Positions 47,901-60,220 of a DNA stretch of 64,000 bases are shown here, one piece after another. The stretch is taken from positions 342,095,948-342,159,947 of the forward strand of contig NC_058523.1 of assembly GCF_904849725.1 (NCBI RefSeq). Reading direction: 5' to 3'. Position 1 is the stretch's first letter. Each line of letters begins with the position of its first letter. Made by a program: the position numbers and the translations under genes. The notes beneath the pieces were generated by a model that had not been told where the DNA came from, did not search any database, and saw only the letters and a list, made by a program, of their open reading frames with translations. The stretch comes from Hordeum vulgare subsp. vulgare. Lineage: Eukaryota > Streptophyta > Magnoliopsida > Poales > Poaceae.

Positions 47901-48605
47901 TGCACCGACTACATCAACAATGTCAGAAGCCTCGACGACCCAAGACGATGAAGCCTTTGGACAAGAGAAGGAATCGCACGACCTCTCCTTGGTCCAAATC
48001 AAGGACGAGAGTACTAGTAGGTCGTGGTGAAGACCCGCCAAAGGTGATTCACCCGCTTGCCGACACGCAAACCTTGGGAGTGGGCGACTGGTTTATACTC
48101 TTGGATAGCCAGCTCATACAGAACCCCTCGCACCCCCCCCCCAAGATGGCAGGACCATTCTGGACTCTGAGCCTCCAAGCTTAGGCTCATGGGTCAGACC
48201 CAACCCGGACCCTTTCACGAGAAACCCTTGAGGACCACTGCAACGCCCTCAGGGACGAAGACTTTGGTAGTGTGTTCTAACACGAGACATCTTGATGTCA
48301 CTAACCGGCATGCGAAGCCCCAGGACTAGATCCCAGACACACCATCTTGCCACGTATTCTGACTTTGGAATACACTCGCAAGCCAGAATCTTGCACGGAC
48401 TTAGTTCACCAAGCCCTTGACCTCGGTCAAGCCTAACTTATTACCAGACCCCACCCACGATCAGGCAAGGACATGCGAAACATTCAAAGTTGTATCATCA
48501 AGCACCTCAAGACCACAGCAACATGGGGACATGAAGACTACCTCCTATTCAAGATTTTTGTAACTCACCAACCCCTAGCCTAGAAATCTCGGGGACGAGA
48601 TTTTC
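44943..48605 (+). mobile_element. Element D, internal non-coding domain
   Basis: About 3.7 kb without a recognisable gag, protease, RT, RNase H or integrase. Small frames (for example 45053-45448 minus and 47745-47951 plus) have no known motif. The last 60 bp, with AATCTCGGGGACGAGATTTT and the following purine tract, resemble the pol end and 3' boundary of chromovirus-type (Tekay/Del) plant Gypsy elements, hinting at the parent lineage. That link is inference. Confidence 0.75.
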
Positions 48606-48621
48606 TTAAGGGGGTAAGGTG
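48606..48621 (+). other. Polypurine tract of element D
   Basis: TTAAGGGGGTAAGGTG directly precedes the 3' LTR and fixes the plus orientation together with the priming site. Confidence 0.75.
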
Positions 48622-51600
48622 TGTAACACCCTGTTTTTGGCTCTCATGACAAATTAACTTATTCCAAAAATTAGGACCAATTAATTTTTTTTGTGAATGC
48701 TTGTGATGCTTGGAGTGGCTATTGTTTGCATGTTTACTTGAGTGCATGTGATTGCTCCCCAATAATTCTCTCTATCTTCCAACTCACCTCCTCATTCCAT
48801 GATCTCATGCCTAAAGATCATGCCATGTGTTTAGGATAAATATCTATTTTTGCCAAATATTATTTTCACCAAAAAGCATTTCTTTGAATTAAACTTTCAA
48901 ACCCCTAGATGAGGTTTGTACTACAAGTCCTCAAATTTGGGAATTTATTTTGCACCAATTATTTTATTTAAAACCCATTATCAAAATAACTTCCCAAAAG
49001 CACAATATTATTATTTTAAAAGTTATTTTACTATTTATTTAAAAGTCTTCCTGTGAGGCCATAAGTGACCTCTTATGACGGAAAGTTATTTTTAATGCTT
49101 TCAAAATAATTAAGAAAATTCAGGGAAACTCAGTGGTTATATTTATTCCATATATATGAGTTTCAGCACATGGTCATGTTCAAAATATTGGGCAAAACCC
49201 TCCAAAACCATTCCTACCTATTTCAAGCTTTCGAAATATTTCTATTATAAATATTCACAATAAATTCCAGTAAAATTCTAGAATGTCATCTATGATATTA
49301 TTGATGATCTTGCCAAGTTTCATCTCAATCCAAGTTGATTTGACTCCCCTAACTATCCTAAAACCCTATCTGTCCAGATTCAAATTTGAGCAACTCTACA
49401 TTGTGGAGTGTCTCCAATTATGCTCAAATTTGGTAGCCATGTTCTAATACTCCAATAAGGCATGCACACCAAGTGGTACATCAAGGAGAATAGAGGAACT
49501 TGTCCTAAGGCCCTCAAAACCCTCTGTGTTGATTTCTAACTTTGGTAAACTTTACATTATAAAGTTTCTCCAATTGACCTCAAACTTTTTGTGCATGCCT
49601 TGATGCTCAAATAATGCCCATACACCAAATAATTGATTTGTGGGAATTGATTTGAATAGGATAGTAAGCAGAAAGCCATTCTTGCCCATTTCATGGGTTT
49701 TCCAAGTCTACATTGAAAAACTTCTCCAGCAAATCCCAAATTTGGGGTGCAAGCCTATTTTTATCTATTATTTGATCCTTTTAAGTTTCATAGCCATTGG
49801 AATCCATCTGGTAGCCTAACCACAGATCAAACACCATGTGTGCACTCATTAATTTGGCTTCTTTGACCCCTTCCCCTTTTACCCTTGAGCTCAAATTTCT
49901 ACCACAGCTTCACATGGTTATATTTTACCTCAAGTAACATCTCCATGCCACTGGTCAATTATGGGGGAAGGACCCTTTGTAACTTTCTCTCATTTTCACC
50001 TTTGGATAACTGTTTACCTCTATTCCCATACTTCTGCTCAACCCAAAGCCCCCAATTCTTTCCAGAGCATCTATTCTATACCAAGGCTTCATTTAGAACC
50101 AAGATATGGCATGCTCATGTGGAGAAAATGAGCAGCACCTCCTCAAGTTGATTTCTGGCTGAAATGTGGCTTTGTACAGCAAGTACTAGCAATACTTGCT
50201 TTCTTGAGCTGAAACTTTGCAGTCTTGTAGTCCTTCTATTACAAACACTGCTAGACAAGGTTTCACCTGAATTAACCCTCTGTGCAAACCAGTTTTGCTA
50301 GCCTTAAGTTTGTTGTTGCAAACTTAATCGTAGTCCATACCCATTCAAACGTCCTACACTTGGCTCCAAACTCCAGCGGTGACCTCTGGCAAGCATGCCT
50401 TGCATGAGGGACATCTTTGTCGGGTCAAACGGTCACCCTGGACACGCGTGGCCATGGTGACCATGCTGTCAGCCTGCACTAATGGTGCTCTGCACCATTT
50501 CTTCGGCTCCTAGCTCATGTTCCGCAGCGGCAATGTGCCACAGAGCGCCAGATCATCCCCTCCTCCTCCTTTGACCCCTCCACGATGCTAGCAAGACTCC
50601 AAAGTGGCTCAGGGACGCGTGGCCGCCGTGCCCTAGATGCACCAGAGAGCCCCGAGCTCCCTCTCCCTCTCTTCCCTCTTACCTTCTCTTCCCCGAGCCT
50701 CTCTGGCTCCCATTTAGCTTCTCCTCTCTCCCAGCAACCTCCGAAGCTCCTCCTCTTCTCCCCAAGCTCTTCCTTACCTCCTGCCATGCCTTAGCCGAAT
50801 CTCTCCCTCCCGGAGCAGCAGCAACTCGAGCAACGTCGGGCTCTCCCTTCCCCTTGAAACTTCCCCTACACCCCCTCGTCTCGCCGTTGACCTCCCCTCC
50901 TTCCATCCGTCGCCGAAGCACCTCGCTCATGGCCTCTCATTGGGCGACCGCCGCGGCCTCTGTCCTCGTCCTCCCGGCGCCGCCTGGCAGGTGCGGGCAC
51001 TCAGGTGAGTTCGGGCCGTAGCCCTGAGCTCCCTGGTTGCCGGAGCATCTCCGGGGACAGCCTGGGTTGCCGTATCTGCGCCGGCTGCCGGCCCTGTCTT
51101 GCCTCCCCACTCTCCCAGCTCGAGCGGGAGGCTGGATATGGAGCTGACAGGCAGGGCCCCCGCGTCAGCCACTCACCGTCGCCCCCCGGCTTTAAGTGGC
51201 GGTGCCCTGACCATTGGTGCCTCCCGCACGCGAAGGCGCATTAGCAGGAGTACGCCTTCGGTGTGAATAGGCCTCCGAGGCGGTTTGTGCAACCGGGCCG
51301 GCCCACCTCCTTCTCTAGCGCCTAGTGCGCAGGACAGCCAAGTCTGGAGGCCCATTTTGTCTTTTTCATTTATCTGCAATCTTCAAAAATCTCCCATAAA
51401 TTCATTCTAACTCCAAAAATGTTGATTCAAATTTCTGCAGGTCCCAAAAATCAAGGCCTATCAAAATCCGTGCTTTGCACATTTTTCCAAGTACTTTTCC
51501 TGTTGTGTTATTTTTCAAATTCCAATCTGGATAATGAAAGCTCCATCTTGCAAAAATCCCACAGGCTTCAAATCAACTCCAATTGGAGTGATTCAAATTT

Positions 51601-52939
51601 CTAGAGCCTTATTATATCATGTACTAATTTTAGAGCCTTGGTCAACATTTTTATCAAGCTTCATTCTGTTGCTTATTATAAATAGATTCATATTGCTATT
51701 TACTCCATAGTAGAAAATTCCTAGTTTATTCATACCAACTCCAATTCCAGTGAAACAACTTCCTAAATATTTGTAAAATCATTCTCTCTTAAATGGGTGC
51801 CTCCACTCATTTCTGACAGAAAGATTTCTGTTGGCTTCTTCAATGGTCACCTATTCTCCCTTTCATCCATTCAAAATTTCATGATGATCTAAATATCCTA
51901 TATCAAGCTTCAGATATTTTTCCTATGACCAAAGAGGTCCAAGAAAAATATGACTTCTATTTTTGTGACACTTTTATTTCTGCTTGCTGTGTGGCTTACC
52001 GTGGTTGTTTCCGACGATAGTTGACAGGTAGACGGAGTATTCGGATTTGGTGCGGAAGAGCTCGAAGACCCCGAGGACTTATGTGAGCAAGGCAAGCAGC
52101 CCTTTGACCATAACTGAGCATATGTTACTTTGCATGTTAAATAGCAAGTATTTCCGTTGCATATGATCATAAGTGCCGATAATTATTTGATATGAGTTTA
52201 CCGAAGGCTCCCCCGAAGCACTTGCATTGAGCTTGACCCTACCCCTTGAGGGTCCTGCTAATACCATGTTGACAAGTAAAGGTAGAACTAGTGTTATCAT
52301 GAGCATGATGTTGTCATAAAGCAAGAATTTATGAAAACCCCGTCGGGTGCCACTAATACCCGAGGGTGATGATGAGTTAGGTTGTCACTTTTGGTGAAGT
52401 GATGCACCCGATATTTGTGTGAGTAAGGTTTCGGAAATGGGATTAGATTATGATGTGTCGACCGTCCCAACCTTACCAGTACGACCATGTTGCCACTTAT
52501 GGGACGGGGCTATGTTAATTACTCTGGTCGGTGCTAGCAAAGAGCCACATTACTAGTGGCGTGAGTGATATGTGGTCACTCTCGTGATGGGGTCGTGCCG
52601 GGTAGGACGACTATGCCATTTTTATGAGTTCCAGTCACACCGTTGGTCCCCACATGGTTGGCACTGTCCAGAGTTGGTGCTCGGAAGACGGACAACATGT
52701 GGGTTGGGTACCAATCGAGTGGACCTCTTTGTCTAGTATCGTCAGGGGAAAGGCATTGATCGAGTACTTACCTCGGGTATGTGATATACCGCGAGTCGTG
52801 GATGACACGGAAGTTTCCCGTATCTCGTGGGTCTAGTGTACTACCTCTTTAGAGTGTAAACTATTTGAATTGTCGTGTCCACGGTCAAGGACAGTTGGGT
52901 AATCCTGCTTAAACTACGTCCTGATATTTCCGCATAAAC

Positions 52940-52988
<49 letters not shown>

Positions 52989-53592
52989 TGATGAGAAAGG
53001 TGTTGCTTTGATAGCAATGATATGACCAAGTTCGGTGACATGGCATATAGGGTGAACCCAGATGGTTCAGCCCTCGACACATATATTGATATCTGTAACC
53101 TATTCTTCAAGAGCAATTCTTTAACTTGATGCATATTCATGATCATTCCACCAATATGAGTTACACTAGAGAAGCATGATATTGTTATCCTTCACTTTCA
53201 TTGATTATATCATGGGCTGTTTGCGAGTACATTCAAAGTACTCATTGGCTTGCCACTGGTTATTTCATCGACCAGGTATGAAAGAGCAGGATATGTTGAA
53301 GATTAACTCAGTGATGTTCATGCGACCTACGAAGCTTTCCAGTCAGAATGCGTGTAGGTTAAGGCTGATGGCATGGGTTCACGCTTTCAACCAATAATTC
53401 CGCGATTGGTCCAATTTGGTGTGTTGGCCTGTAAGGCCCTATATATGTAAGACTCGACCGAAGTGGTCATTTATTGCATCAAACGGTATGTATGGATGTA
53501 AGAATCTTTTATTCGGTATCTGTGTTCGGTGAGCATTGATCTCTGTAATCACTGAGCACAGCGATCTCGACTCGTAAGTCGGGGTCCCCACA
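48622..53592 (+). mobile_element. Element D, 3' LTR (4.97 kb)
   Basis: Starts TGTAACACCCTG and ends GGGGTCCCCACA; near-identical to the 5' LTR. It differs by substitutions, small indels (for example near 50180-50280) and a pure GT microsatellite at 52943-52987 where the 5' LTR has a shorter, interrupted version. Confidence 0.95.
52943..52987 (+). repeat. (GT)22 microsatellite in D 3' LTR
   Basis: Pure GT dinucleotides over 45 bp. The matching site in the 5' LTR (44292-44321) reads GT runs broken twice by CT, and is shorter. Confidence 0.97.
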
Positions 53593-54984
53593 GAGGAAGA
53601 TCGAACTTGATGAGGTTGTGGAACCGCTGCTCCAAGAGGATGGTGTCGTAGGGCAGAAGGAAATCTGTGTCGAGGCAACACCAATTGAGGAGGAAGCTAA
53701 TGATGATGATCATGAAGCTTCGGATCAAGTTACTATCGGACCTCGCAGGTCGACAGGATCATGTACTACTCCTGAGTGGTACAGGAATCCTGTCTTATCT
53801 ATCATGTTGTTAGACAACAATGAGCCTGCAAATTAGGAAGAAGCAATGGTGGGCCCAGATTCCAACAAATGGTTAGAGGCCATGAAATCCGAGATAGGAT
53901 CTATGTATGAAAACAAAGTGTGTACTGTGGAAGTATTACCTGAAGGTCTCAAGGCTATTCAGAACAAATGGATCTTTAAGAAGAAGATGGATGCGGACGG
54001 TAATGTGACCGTTTATAAATCTCAACTTGTGGCGAAGGGTTTTTCACAAGTTCAAGGAGTTGACTACGATGAGACATTCTCACCGTTAGCGATGCTTAAA
54101 TCCGTCCGAAGCATGTTAGCAATAGCTGCATTTTTCGATTATGAAATCTGGCAGATGGATGTCAAAACGGCGTTCCTTAATGGGTTTCTTAAGGAATTTG
54201 TTGATCCAAAGAATGCCAACAAACTATGCAAGCTCCAGCGATCCATTTATGGACAGGTGCAAGCATATCGGAGTTGGAATAAGCGCTTTGATGAGGTGAT
54301 CAAGGCGTTTGGGTTTATACAAGTTCTAGGAGAATCTTGTATATACAAGAAAGTGAGTGGGAGCTCTGTAGCGTTTCTAATATTATATGTGGATGACATA
54401 TTGCTGATTGGAAACAATGTGGAGTGTTTGGAGAGCATAAAGGATTACTTGAACAAAAGTTTTTCAATGAAAGACCTAGGAGAAGCTGCTTACATATTAG
54501 GTATTAAGATCTATAGAGATAGATCAAGACGCCTGATAGGACTTCCACAAAGCACATACCTTGAGAAAGTTGTGAAGAAGTTCAAAATGGAACAATCCAA
54601 GAAAGGGTTCTTGCCTGTGTTACAAGGTATAAAGTTGAGTAAGACTCAATGTCGAGTAACTGCAGAAGATAGAGAAAAGATGAGTACCGTCCCCTATGCT
54701 TCAGCCATAGGGTCTATCATGTATGCAATGTTGTGCACAAGACCGGACGTCAGCCTGGCCATAAGCATGGCAGGCGGGTTTCAAAGTGATCTAGGAGTGG
54801 AACACTGGGCGGCGGTCAAGAATATTCTGAAGTACCTCAAAAGGACTAAGGAAATGTTTATCGTTTATGGAGGTGACGAAGAGCTCGTCATAAAGGGTTA
54901 TGCCGACGCAAGCTTTGACACTGATCCGGATAACTCTAAGCCTCAAACCGGATACATATTTATTCGAAATGGGGGTGTGGTAAG
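53593..54984 (+). pseudogene. Copia Pol part 2 (Angela K): reverse transcriptase and partial RNase H
   Basis: This continues the pol broken at 39956. From 53618 one frame runs to 54984 with a single internal stop (53834-53836). The RT copies RNA into DNA: visible are a KWIFKKK segment, the DVKTAFLNG palm motif and the catalytic YVDD (54386-54397). The RNase H part begins with GYADASFDTD and ends at GYIF, where the sequence passes straight into a Gypsy LTR fragment at 54985. The RNase H C-terminus and the 3' LTR of K are therefore missing from the window. Non-functional. Confidence 0.92.
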
Positions 54985-55405
54985 TGATGACCCACAAGTA
55001 TAGGGGATCTATCGTAGTCCTTCGATAAGTAAGAGTGTCGAACCCAACGAGGAGCAGAAGGATCTGACAAGTGGTTTTCAGCAAGGTAATATCTACAAGC
55101 ACTGAAATTATCGGTAACAAGTAGTTGTGTGATAAGATGATTCGTAGCAAGTAGCAAGTAACAAAAGTAACAACGGTGCAGCAAAGTGGCCCAATCCCTT
55201 TTGTAGAAAGGGACAAGCCTGTACAAAGTCTTATAGGAGGTAAAACGCTCCCGAGGACACATGGGAATTTCTGTCAAGCTAGTTTTCATCATGTTCATAT
55301 GAATCGCGTTCGCTACTTTGATAGTTTGATATGTGGGTGGACCGGCGCTTGGGTACTGCCCTTACTTGGACAACCATCCCACTTATGGTTAACCCATCTC
55401 GCAAG
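54985..55405 (-). mobile_element. Gypsy element H', 3' LTR fragment (minus strand)
   Basis: The plus strand begins TGATGACCCACAAG, an LTR terminus, directly after Copia sequence (flank GTAAG 54980-54984). It aligns with the reverse complement of the last 420 bp of the LTR at 62167-63691. It stops at CGCAAG (55405) and joins plus-strand gag without the rest of the LTR. H' is therefore a minus-strand element inserted into Angela K and then cut. Confidence 0.85.
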
Positions 55406-56056
55406 AAGAAGGTCTTTCCTTTATCTTTGAACTATAAGGTGTTGACATGGTATAGGCTTTGTGATGATACTGGATCATGGGACTACAATCGGTTGAAATT
55501 GGAATTTCATCAAAAGTTTTATCCTATGCATTTAGTACATCGTGATCGAAACTATATTTACATTTTTTGGCCTCGTGACAGAGAAAGCATCGCTCAAGCT
55601 TGGGGGAGGCTTAATTCAATGCTATATTCATGCCCCAATCATGAGCTCTCGAGAGAAATTATCATTCGGAACTTCTATGCTCGGCTTTCTCATGATGATC
55701 GCACCATGCTTGACACTTCTTGTACCAGTTCTTTTATGAAGAGAGATATTGACTTCAAATGGAATTTATTGGAGAGAATTGAATGCAACTCTGAAGATTG
55801 GGAGCTTGAAGAAGGTAGGGAGTCAGGTATGAATTTCACTTTTGATTGCGTTGAATCCTTTGTTGAGACAAATACTTTTTGTGACTTTAGCGCTAAGTAT
55901 GGACTTGACTCTGAGATAGTAGTTTCATTGTGTGAATCTTTTGCTGCTCATATTGATCTCCCCAAATAGAAGTGGTTTAAATTTCATCCTCCTTTAGAAG
56001 TCAATGTAGTTAAACCCACCCCAGTTGAAGAGAAAGTCATTGCCTATAATGATCAT
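55406..56056 (+). pseudogene. Gypsy Gag (element H), 5'-truncated
   Basis: The frame enters from the inverted LTR fragment, so no native start remains. It reads a typical gag core: FPLSL, TWY, a W-D-LK-EFHQKFYP segment and an AWGRLNSML segment, within about 80 codons of the junction. A TAG at 55967-55969 interrupts it, after which the same frame continues into the protease region. The zinc knuckle is not evident. It would have formed the particle shell. Confidence 0.85.
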
Positions 56057-56860
56057 GTGGTTCCCAGTGCTTACATTGAGAAACCACCTTTCCCTGTTAG
56101 GATAAAGGATCATTCTAAAGCTTCAACTGTGATACGTAGAGGCCATATTAGAACACCTACACCCCTTGAGAAAATTAGAGTTGAACCTAGCATTGCTATT
56201 ATCAAATATCTTCTGTCTGAAGAAGTTGAGGGACATAATATTCACTTTTGTGAAGATGCTACTAGAATTGCTAAACCTCACGCTAGAGACAAACATAGGC
56301 CTATTGTTGGCATGCCTCTGGTTTCTGTTAAGATAGGAGATCATTGTTATCATGGTTTATGTGACTTGGGTGCTAGTGTTAGTGCAATACCTCAATCCTT
56401 ATACGATGAAGTCAAAGATCAGATTGCACCTGTTGAGATAGAACCTATAGATGTCACTATTTAGCTTTCCAATAGAGATACTATCTGCCTTGTGGGAATT
56501 GTTAGGGATGTTGAAGTCTTGTGTGGTAAAACAAAGTATCCTGCTGATTTCCTCGTTCTTGCTACCGCTCAAGATAGCTTTTTTCCCATCATATTTGGCA
56601 GACCTTTTCTCAATACCGTCAATGCTCATATTGACTGTGAGAAGCAAATTATCACTGTTGGCTTTCAAGGTGTGTCACATGAGTTCAATTTCTCTAAGTT
56701 CAGTAGACAACCTCATGAAAAGGAGTTGACTAGTAGGGATGAAACTATTGCCTTGGCCCATATTGCCGTGCCTCCTACTGATCCCTTAGAGCAATACTTC
56801 CTTGAGCATGAAAATGATATGCATATGGATGAAAGGGATGAAATAGATAGAGTTGTCTAA
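56057..56860 (+). pseudogene. Gypsy aspartic protease (element H), interrupted
   Basis: In the same frame as gag. The catalytic segment reads CDLGASVSAIP (about 56363-56395), the DLGAS form usual in plant Athila-type Gypsy protease. The frame breaks at TAG 56462-56464 and continues with an IIFGRPFLN segment, a conserved C-terminal protease signature, to TAA at 56858-56860. Protease would cleave the polyprotein; the stops prevent a full product. Confidence 0.85.
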
Positions 56861-58024
56861 GAACAATATCCTATCCTTAAGAATAAATTGCATGTTGAAC
56901 TGCTTGGGGTTCCACCTCCACCAAAGGGTGATCCTGTGTTCGAGCTTAAACAATTGCCTCATACTCTTAAGTATGCCTATCTTGATGAAAAGGAGATATA
57001 TCCTGTTATTATTAGTGCTAGCCTCTCAGAGCAAGATGAAAAGAAGTTACTAAAAACTCTGAGGAAGCACCGTGCTGCTATAGGATATACTCTTGATGAT
57101 CTTAAGGGCATTAGTCCCACTCTAAGCCAGCATAAGATCAAAACTGATCCGGAATTCAAACCAAGTGCCGATCATCAAAGGAGATTGAATCCTAAGATGA
57201 AAGGAGTAGTGAGAAAAGAAATACTAAAGCTCCTAGAAGTAGGTATTATCTATCCTCTTGCTCATAGCGATTCGGTGAGACAGGTGCATTGCGTTCCTAA
57301 GAAAGGAGGCATTACCGTTGTCCCTAATGATAAGGATGAGTTGATCCCACGGAGGATTATTACTGGCTATAGGATGGTGATTGATTTTAGGAAGTTGAAT
57401 AAGGCCACTAAGAAAGATCATTACCCTCTGCCTTTTATCGACCAAATGCTAGAAAGACTATCCAAACACACACACTTCTACTTTCTAGACGGTTATTCTG
57501 GTTTCTCCCAAATACCAGTTGCACAATCTGATCAGGAGAAAACCACTTTCACCTGCCCTTTCGGTACCTTTGCTTATAGACGTATGCCTTTTGGCTTATG
57601 TAATGCACCTGCCACCTTTCAAAGATGTATGATGGCTATATTCTCGGACTTCTGTGAAAAGATTGTTGATGTTTTCATGGATGACTTCTCCGTTTACGGG
57701 TCTTCCTTTGATGATTGCCTCAGCAACCTTTATCGGGTCTTGCAGAGATGTAAATACACCAATCTTGTCTTGAATTGGGAGAAGTGCCACTTTATGGTTA
57801 ATGAAGGCATCGTCTTAGGACATAAAATTTCCGAAAGAGGTATTGAAGTCGATAAGGCTAAGGTTGATGCAATCGAGAAAATGCCATACCCCACAAATAT
57901 TAGAGGAATAAGAAGTTTCCTTGGTCATGCTGGTTTCTATAGAAGGTTCATTAAAGACTTCTCTAAGATTTCTAGGCCTCTTACCAACCTCTTGCAAAAG
58001 GATATTCCTTTTGTCTTCGACTAG
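56861..58024 (+). pseudogene. Gypsy reverse transcriptase (element H)
   Basis: A long uninterrupted frame (56888-58021) covers nearly the whole RT: an HKI..D..F segment, EILKLLEVGIIYP, RMVIDFRKLNKAT, the LDGYSGF palm motif, FAYRRMPFGLCNAPATFQ, and catalytic FMDD (57674-57685), then the thumb with FLGHAGFYRRFI. All catalytic residues visible in RT are kept. It ends at TAG 58022-58024, where a Trp codon is expected in the FDW context. It is the best preserved protein in the window but lies in a polyprotein without a start. Confidence 0.93.
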
Positions 58025-58732
58025 GATTGTGAGGATGCCTTCGAAATACTTAAGAGGGATTTGATAACCGCACCTATTGTTCAACCACCTGACTGGAACT
58101 TACCTTTTGAGATCATGTGTGATGCTAGCGATTATAATATTGGTGATGTTCTAGGGAAAAGAGTCGATAAGAAGTTGAATGTTATTCACTACGCTAGTAA
58201 AACTCTAGACAGTGCCCAAAGAAATTATGCCACTACGGAGAAGGAATTTTTAGCAGTCGTGTTTGCATGTGAAAAGTTCATGTCTTACATAGTTGATTCC
58301 AAAGTCACTATTCACACTGATCATGCTTCTATTAAGTACCTCATGGAGAAGAAGGACGCTAAACCTAGACTTATCAGATGGGTTCTCTTGCTACAAGAAA
58401 TTGATTTGCACGTTGTCGACAGAAAGGGTGCTGATAACCCAGTAGCAGATAACTTGTCTAGGTTGGAGAATGTTCTTGATGACCCACAGCCTATTGATGA
58501 TAGCTTTCCCGGTGAGCAACTGAATGTCATCAATGCTTCACGTAGTGCACCGTGGTATGCTGCTTATGCAAACTATATCGTTGCCAAATACATACCACCT
58601 AGTTTCACGTACCAGCAAAAGAAGAAATTCTTCTTTGACTTGAGACACTACTTTTGGGGTGATCGTCACCTTTATAAGGAAGGAGTAGATGGCGTTATTA
58701 GATGTTGTGTACCTGAACATGAACAGGAATAG
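58025..58732 (+). pseudogene. Gypsy RNase H and connection domain (element H)
   Basis: Same frame as RT after one stop. Visible are the RNase H motifs CDASDY, the [18 protein letters not shown] segment with catalytic Glu, [11 protein letters not shown], and the NPVADNLSR segment. RNase H would remove the RNA template. TAG 58730-58732 ends it where a Gln codon is likely (the family reads EQ before the integrase zinc finger). Confidence 0.9.
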
Positions 58733-59896
58733 ATCCTACAGAAGTGTCACTCCGAGGCCTACGGAGGACACCATGCGGGAGATAGAACTGCACACAAGGT
58801 ATTGCAATCAGGTTTCTATTGGCCCACTCTCTTCAAGGATTCCCGTAAGTTCGTCTTGTCTTGTGACGAATGTCAAAGAATAGGTAATATTAGCAAATGC
58901 CAGGAAATGCGTATGAATTATTCACTTGTCATTGAACTATTTGATGGTTGGGGCTTTGATTATACGGGACCTTTTCCCAAATCCAACGGGTATACTCACA
59001 TCTTAGTTGCTGTTGATTACGTCACTAAGTGGGTAGAATGTATCCCCACTAGTAGTGCTGATCACAACACCTCTATCAAAATGCTGAAAGAAGTTATCTT
59101 CCCTAGCTTTGGAGTCCCTAGATATCTAATGATCGAGGGTGGTTCACACTTCATTCATGGTGCTTTCCGTAAAACGCTTGCTAAGTACGATGTCAACCAT
59201 AGAATAGCGTCTCCCTATCACCCTCAGTCCAGTGGTCAAGTAGAGCTAAGAAATGGAGAGATTAAACTGATTCTGCAAAAGACTGTCAACAGGTGTAGAA
59301 AGAATTGGTCTAAGAAGCTCGATGATGCACTGTGGGCTTATTAAATTTCCTATAAGAATCCCATGGGCATGTCTCCGTACAAAATGGTGTATGGGAAAGC
59401 ATGTCACTTACCTCTTGAGCTAGAGCATAAAGCTTATTGGGCAATCAAAGAGCTCAACTTTGATTTCAAACTTGCTGGTGAGAAGAGGTTATTCGACATT
59501 AGCTCGCTTGATGAGTGGAGAACTCAAGCATATGAGAATGTCAAGCTCTTCAAAGAGAAGGTTAAGAGGTGGCATGATAAGAGGATACAAAAGCGTGAGT
59601 TCAATGTAGGTGATTATGTCTTTCTATATAACTCATGTTTAAGATTCTTTGCAGGCAAGCTTCTCTCTAAATGGGAAGGTCCCTATGTTGTTGAGGAAGT
59701 ATATCGTTCCGGTGCTATCGAGATCAACAACACAGAAGGTAATTGTCCGAGAGTGGTAAATGGGCAGAGACTCAAGCATTATATATCAGGTACTCCCATA
59801 AATGTTGAAAGCAATATCATCAATACCATAACTCCGGAAGAATACCTAAGGGACATTTATGAGCCTGTTTCAGACTCTGAAAACAAAGAGGTATGA
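58733..59896 (+). pseudogene. Gypsy integrase (element H), with a changed catalytic residue
   Basis: Same frame. The zinc finger has H..H and CDEC (near 58860-58873). The core has Asp at 58958-58960 (GFDYTG) and Glu at 59243-59245 (GQVE). The middle acidic position at 59135-59137 is GAG (Glu) in an IEGG context, where plant integrases have Asp (DGG); it lies exactly 36 codons before the last Glu, so it is the catalytic site. TAA at 59342-59344 breaks the C-terminal part, which continues with MSPYKMVYGKACHLPLELE and a beta-barrel-like end to TGA 59894-59896. No chromodomain. Confidence 0.9.
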
Positions 59897-60220
59897 GATT
59901 CGGTAAGAAAACAGAGTCCAAAACGTTCCCCATAGGAAATTTTCTCTGTTTTGCAATATTTGAAAATATACAAAAATTGGAAGTAGTCCGGAAAGTGCGC
60001 GAGGAGGCGACAAGCCTGCACGGCGCGGGGCCACCCCCTGGCCGCGCCATGAGGGCTTGTGGCCACCTCGTGTGCCTCCCAGACTCCGTTTTCGTGCACG
60101 GGACTCCTTCTGGTCTGGAAAAAATCATTATAAATACTTCCGTTTGGTCTGACCCCGTATCACGCAGATTTGATCTGTTTTTCGTTTCGAGCATGTTTTC
60201 TGCCGCAGATCTAGGTCAAG

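Larger units (their letters stand above)
39957..53592 (+). mobile_element. Element D: complete LARD-like LTR retrotransposon, 13.6 kb
   Basis: Two LTRs of 4969 bp (39957-44925) and 4971 bp (48622-53592) flank a 3.7-kb interior. A perfect 5-bp duplication GAGGA is on both sides (39952-39956 and 53593-53597), and the broken Copia pol resumes after it. The priming site TGGTATCAGAGCC is at 44930-44942 and a purine tract precedes 48622. No gag or pol domain is seen inside, so it must have moved with proteins from another element. The structure fits the LARD class (Sukkula-like). In the first 260 bp the LTRs differ at about 12 sites (hand count), suggesting insertion within the last few million years. 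Confidence 0.95.
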
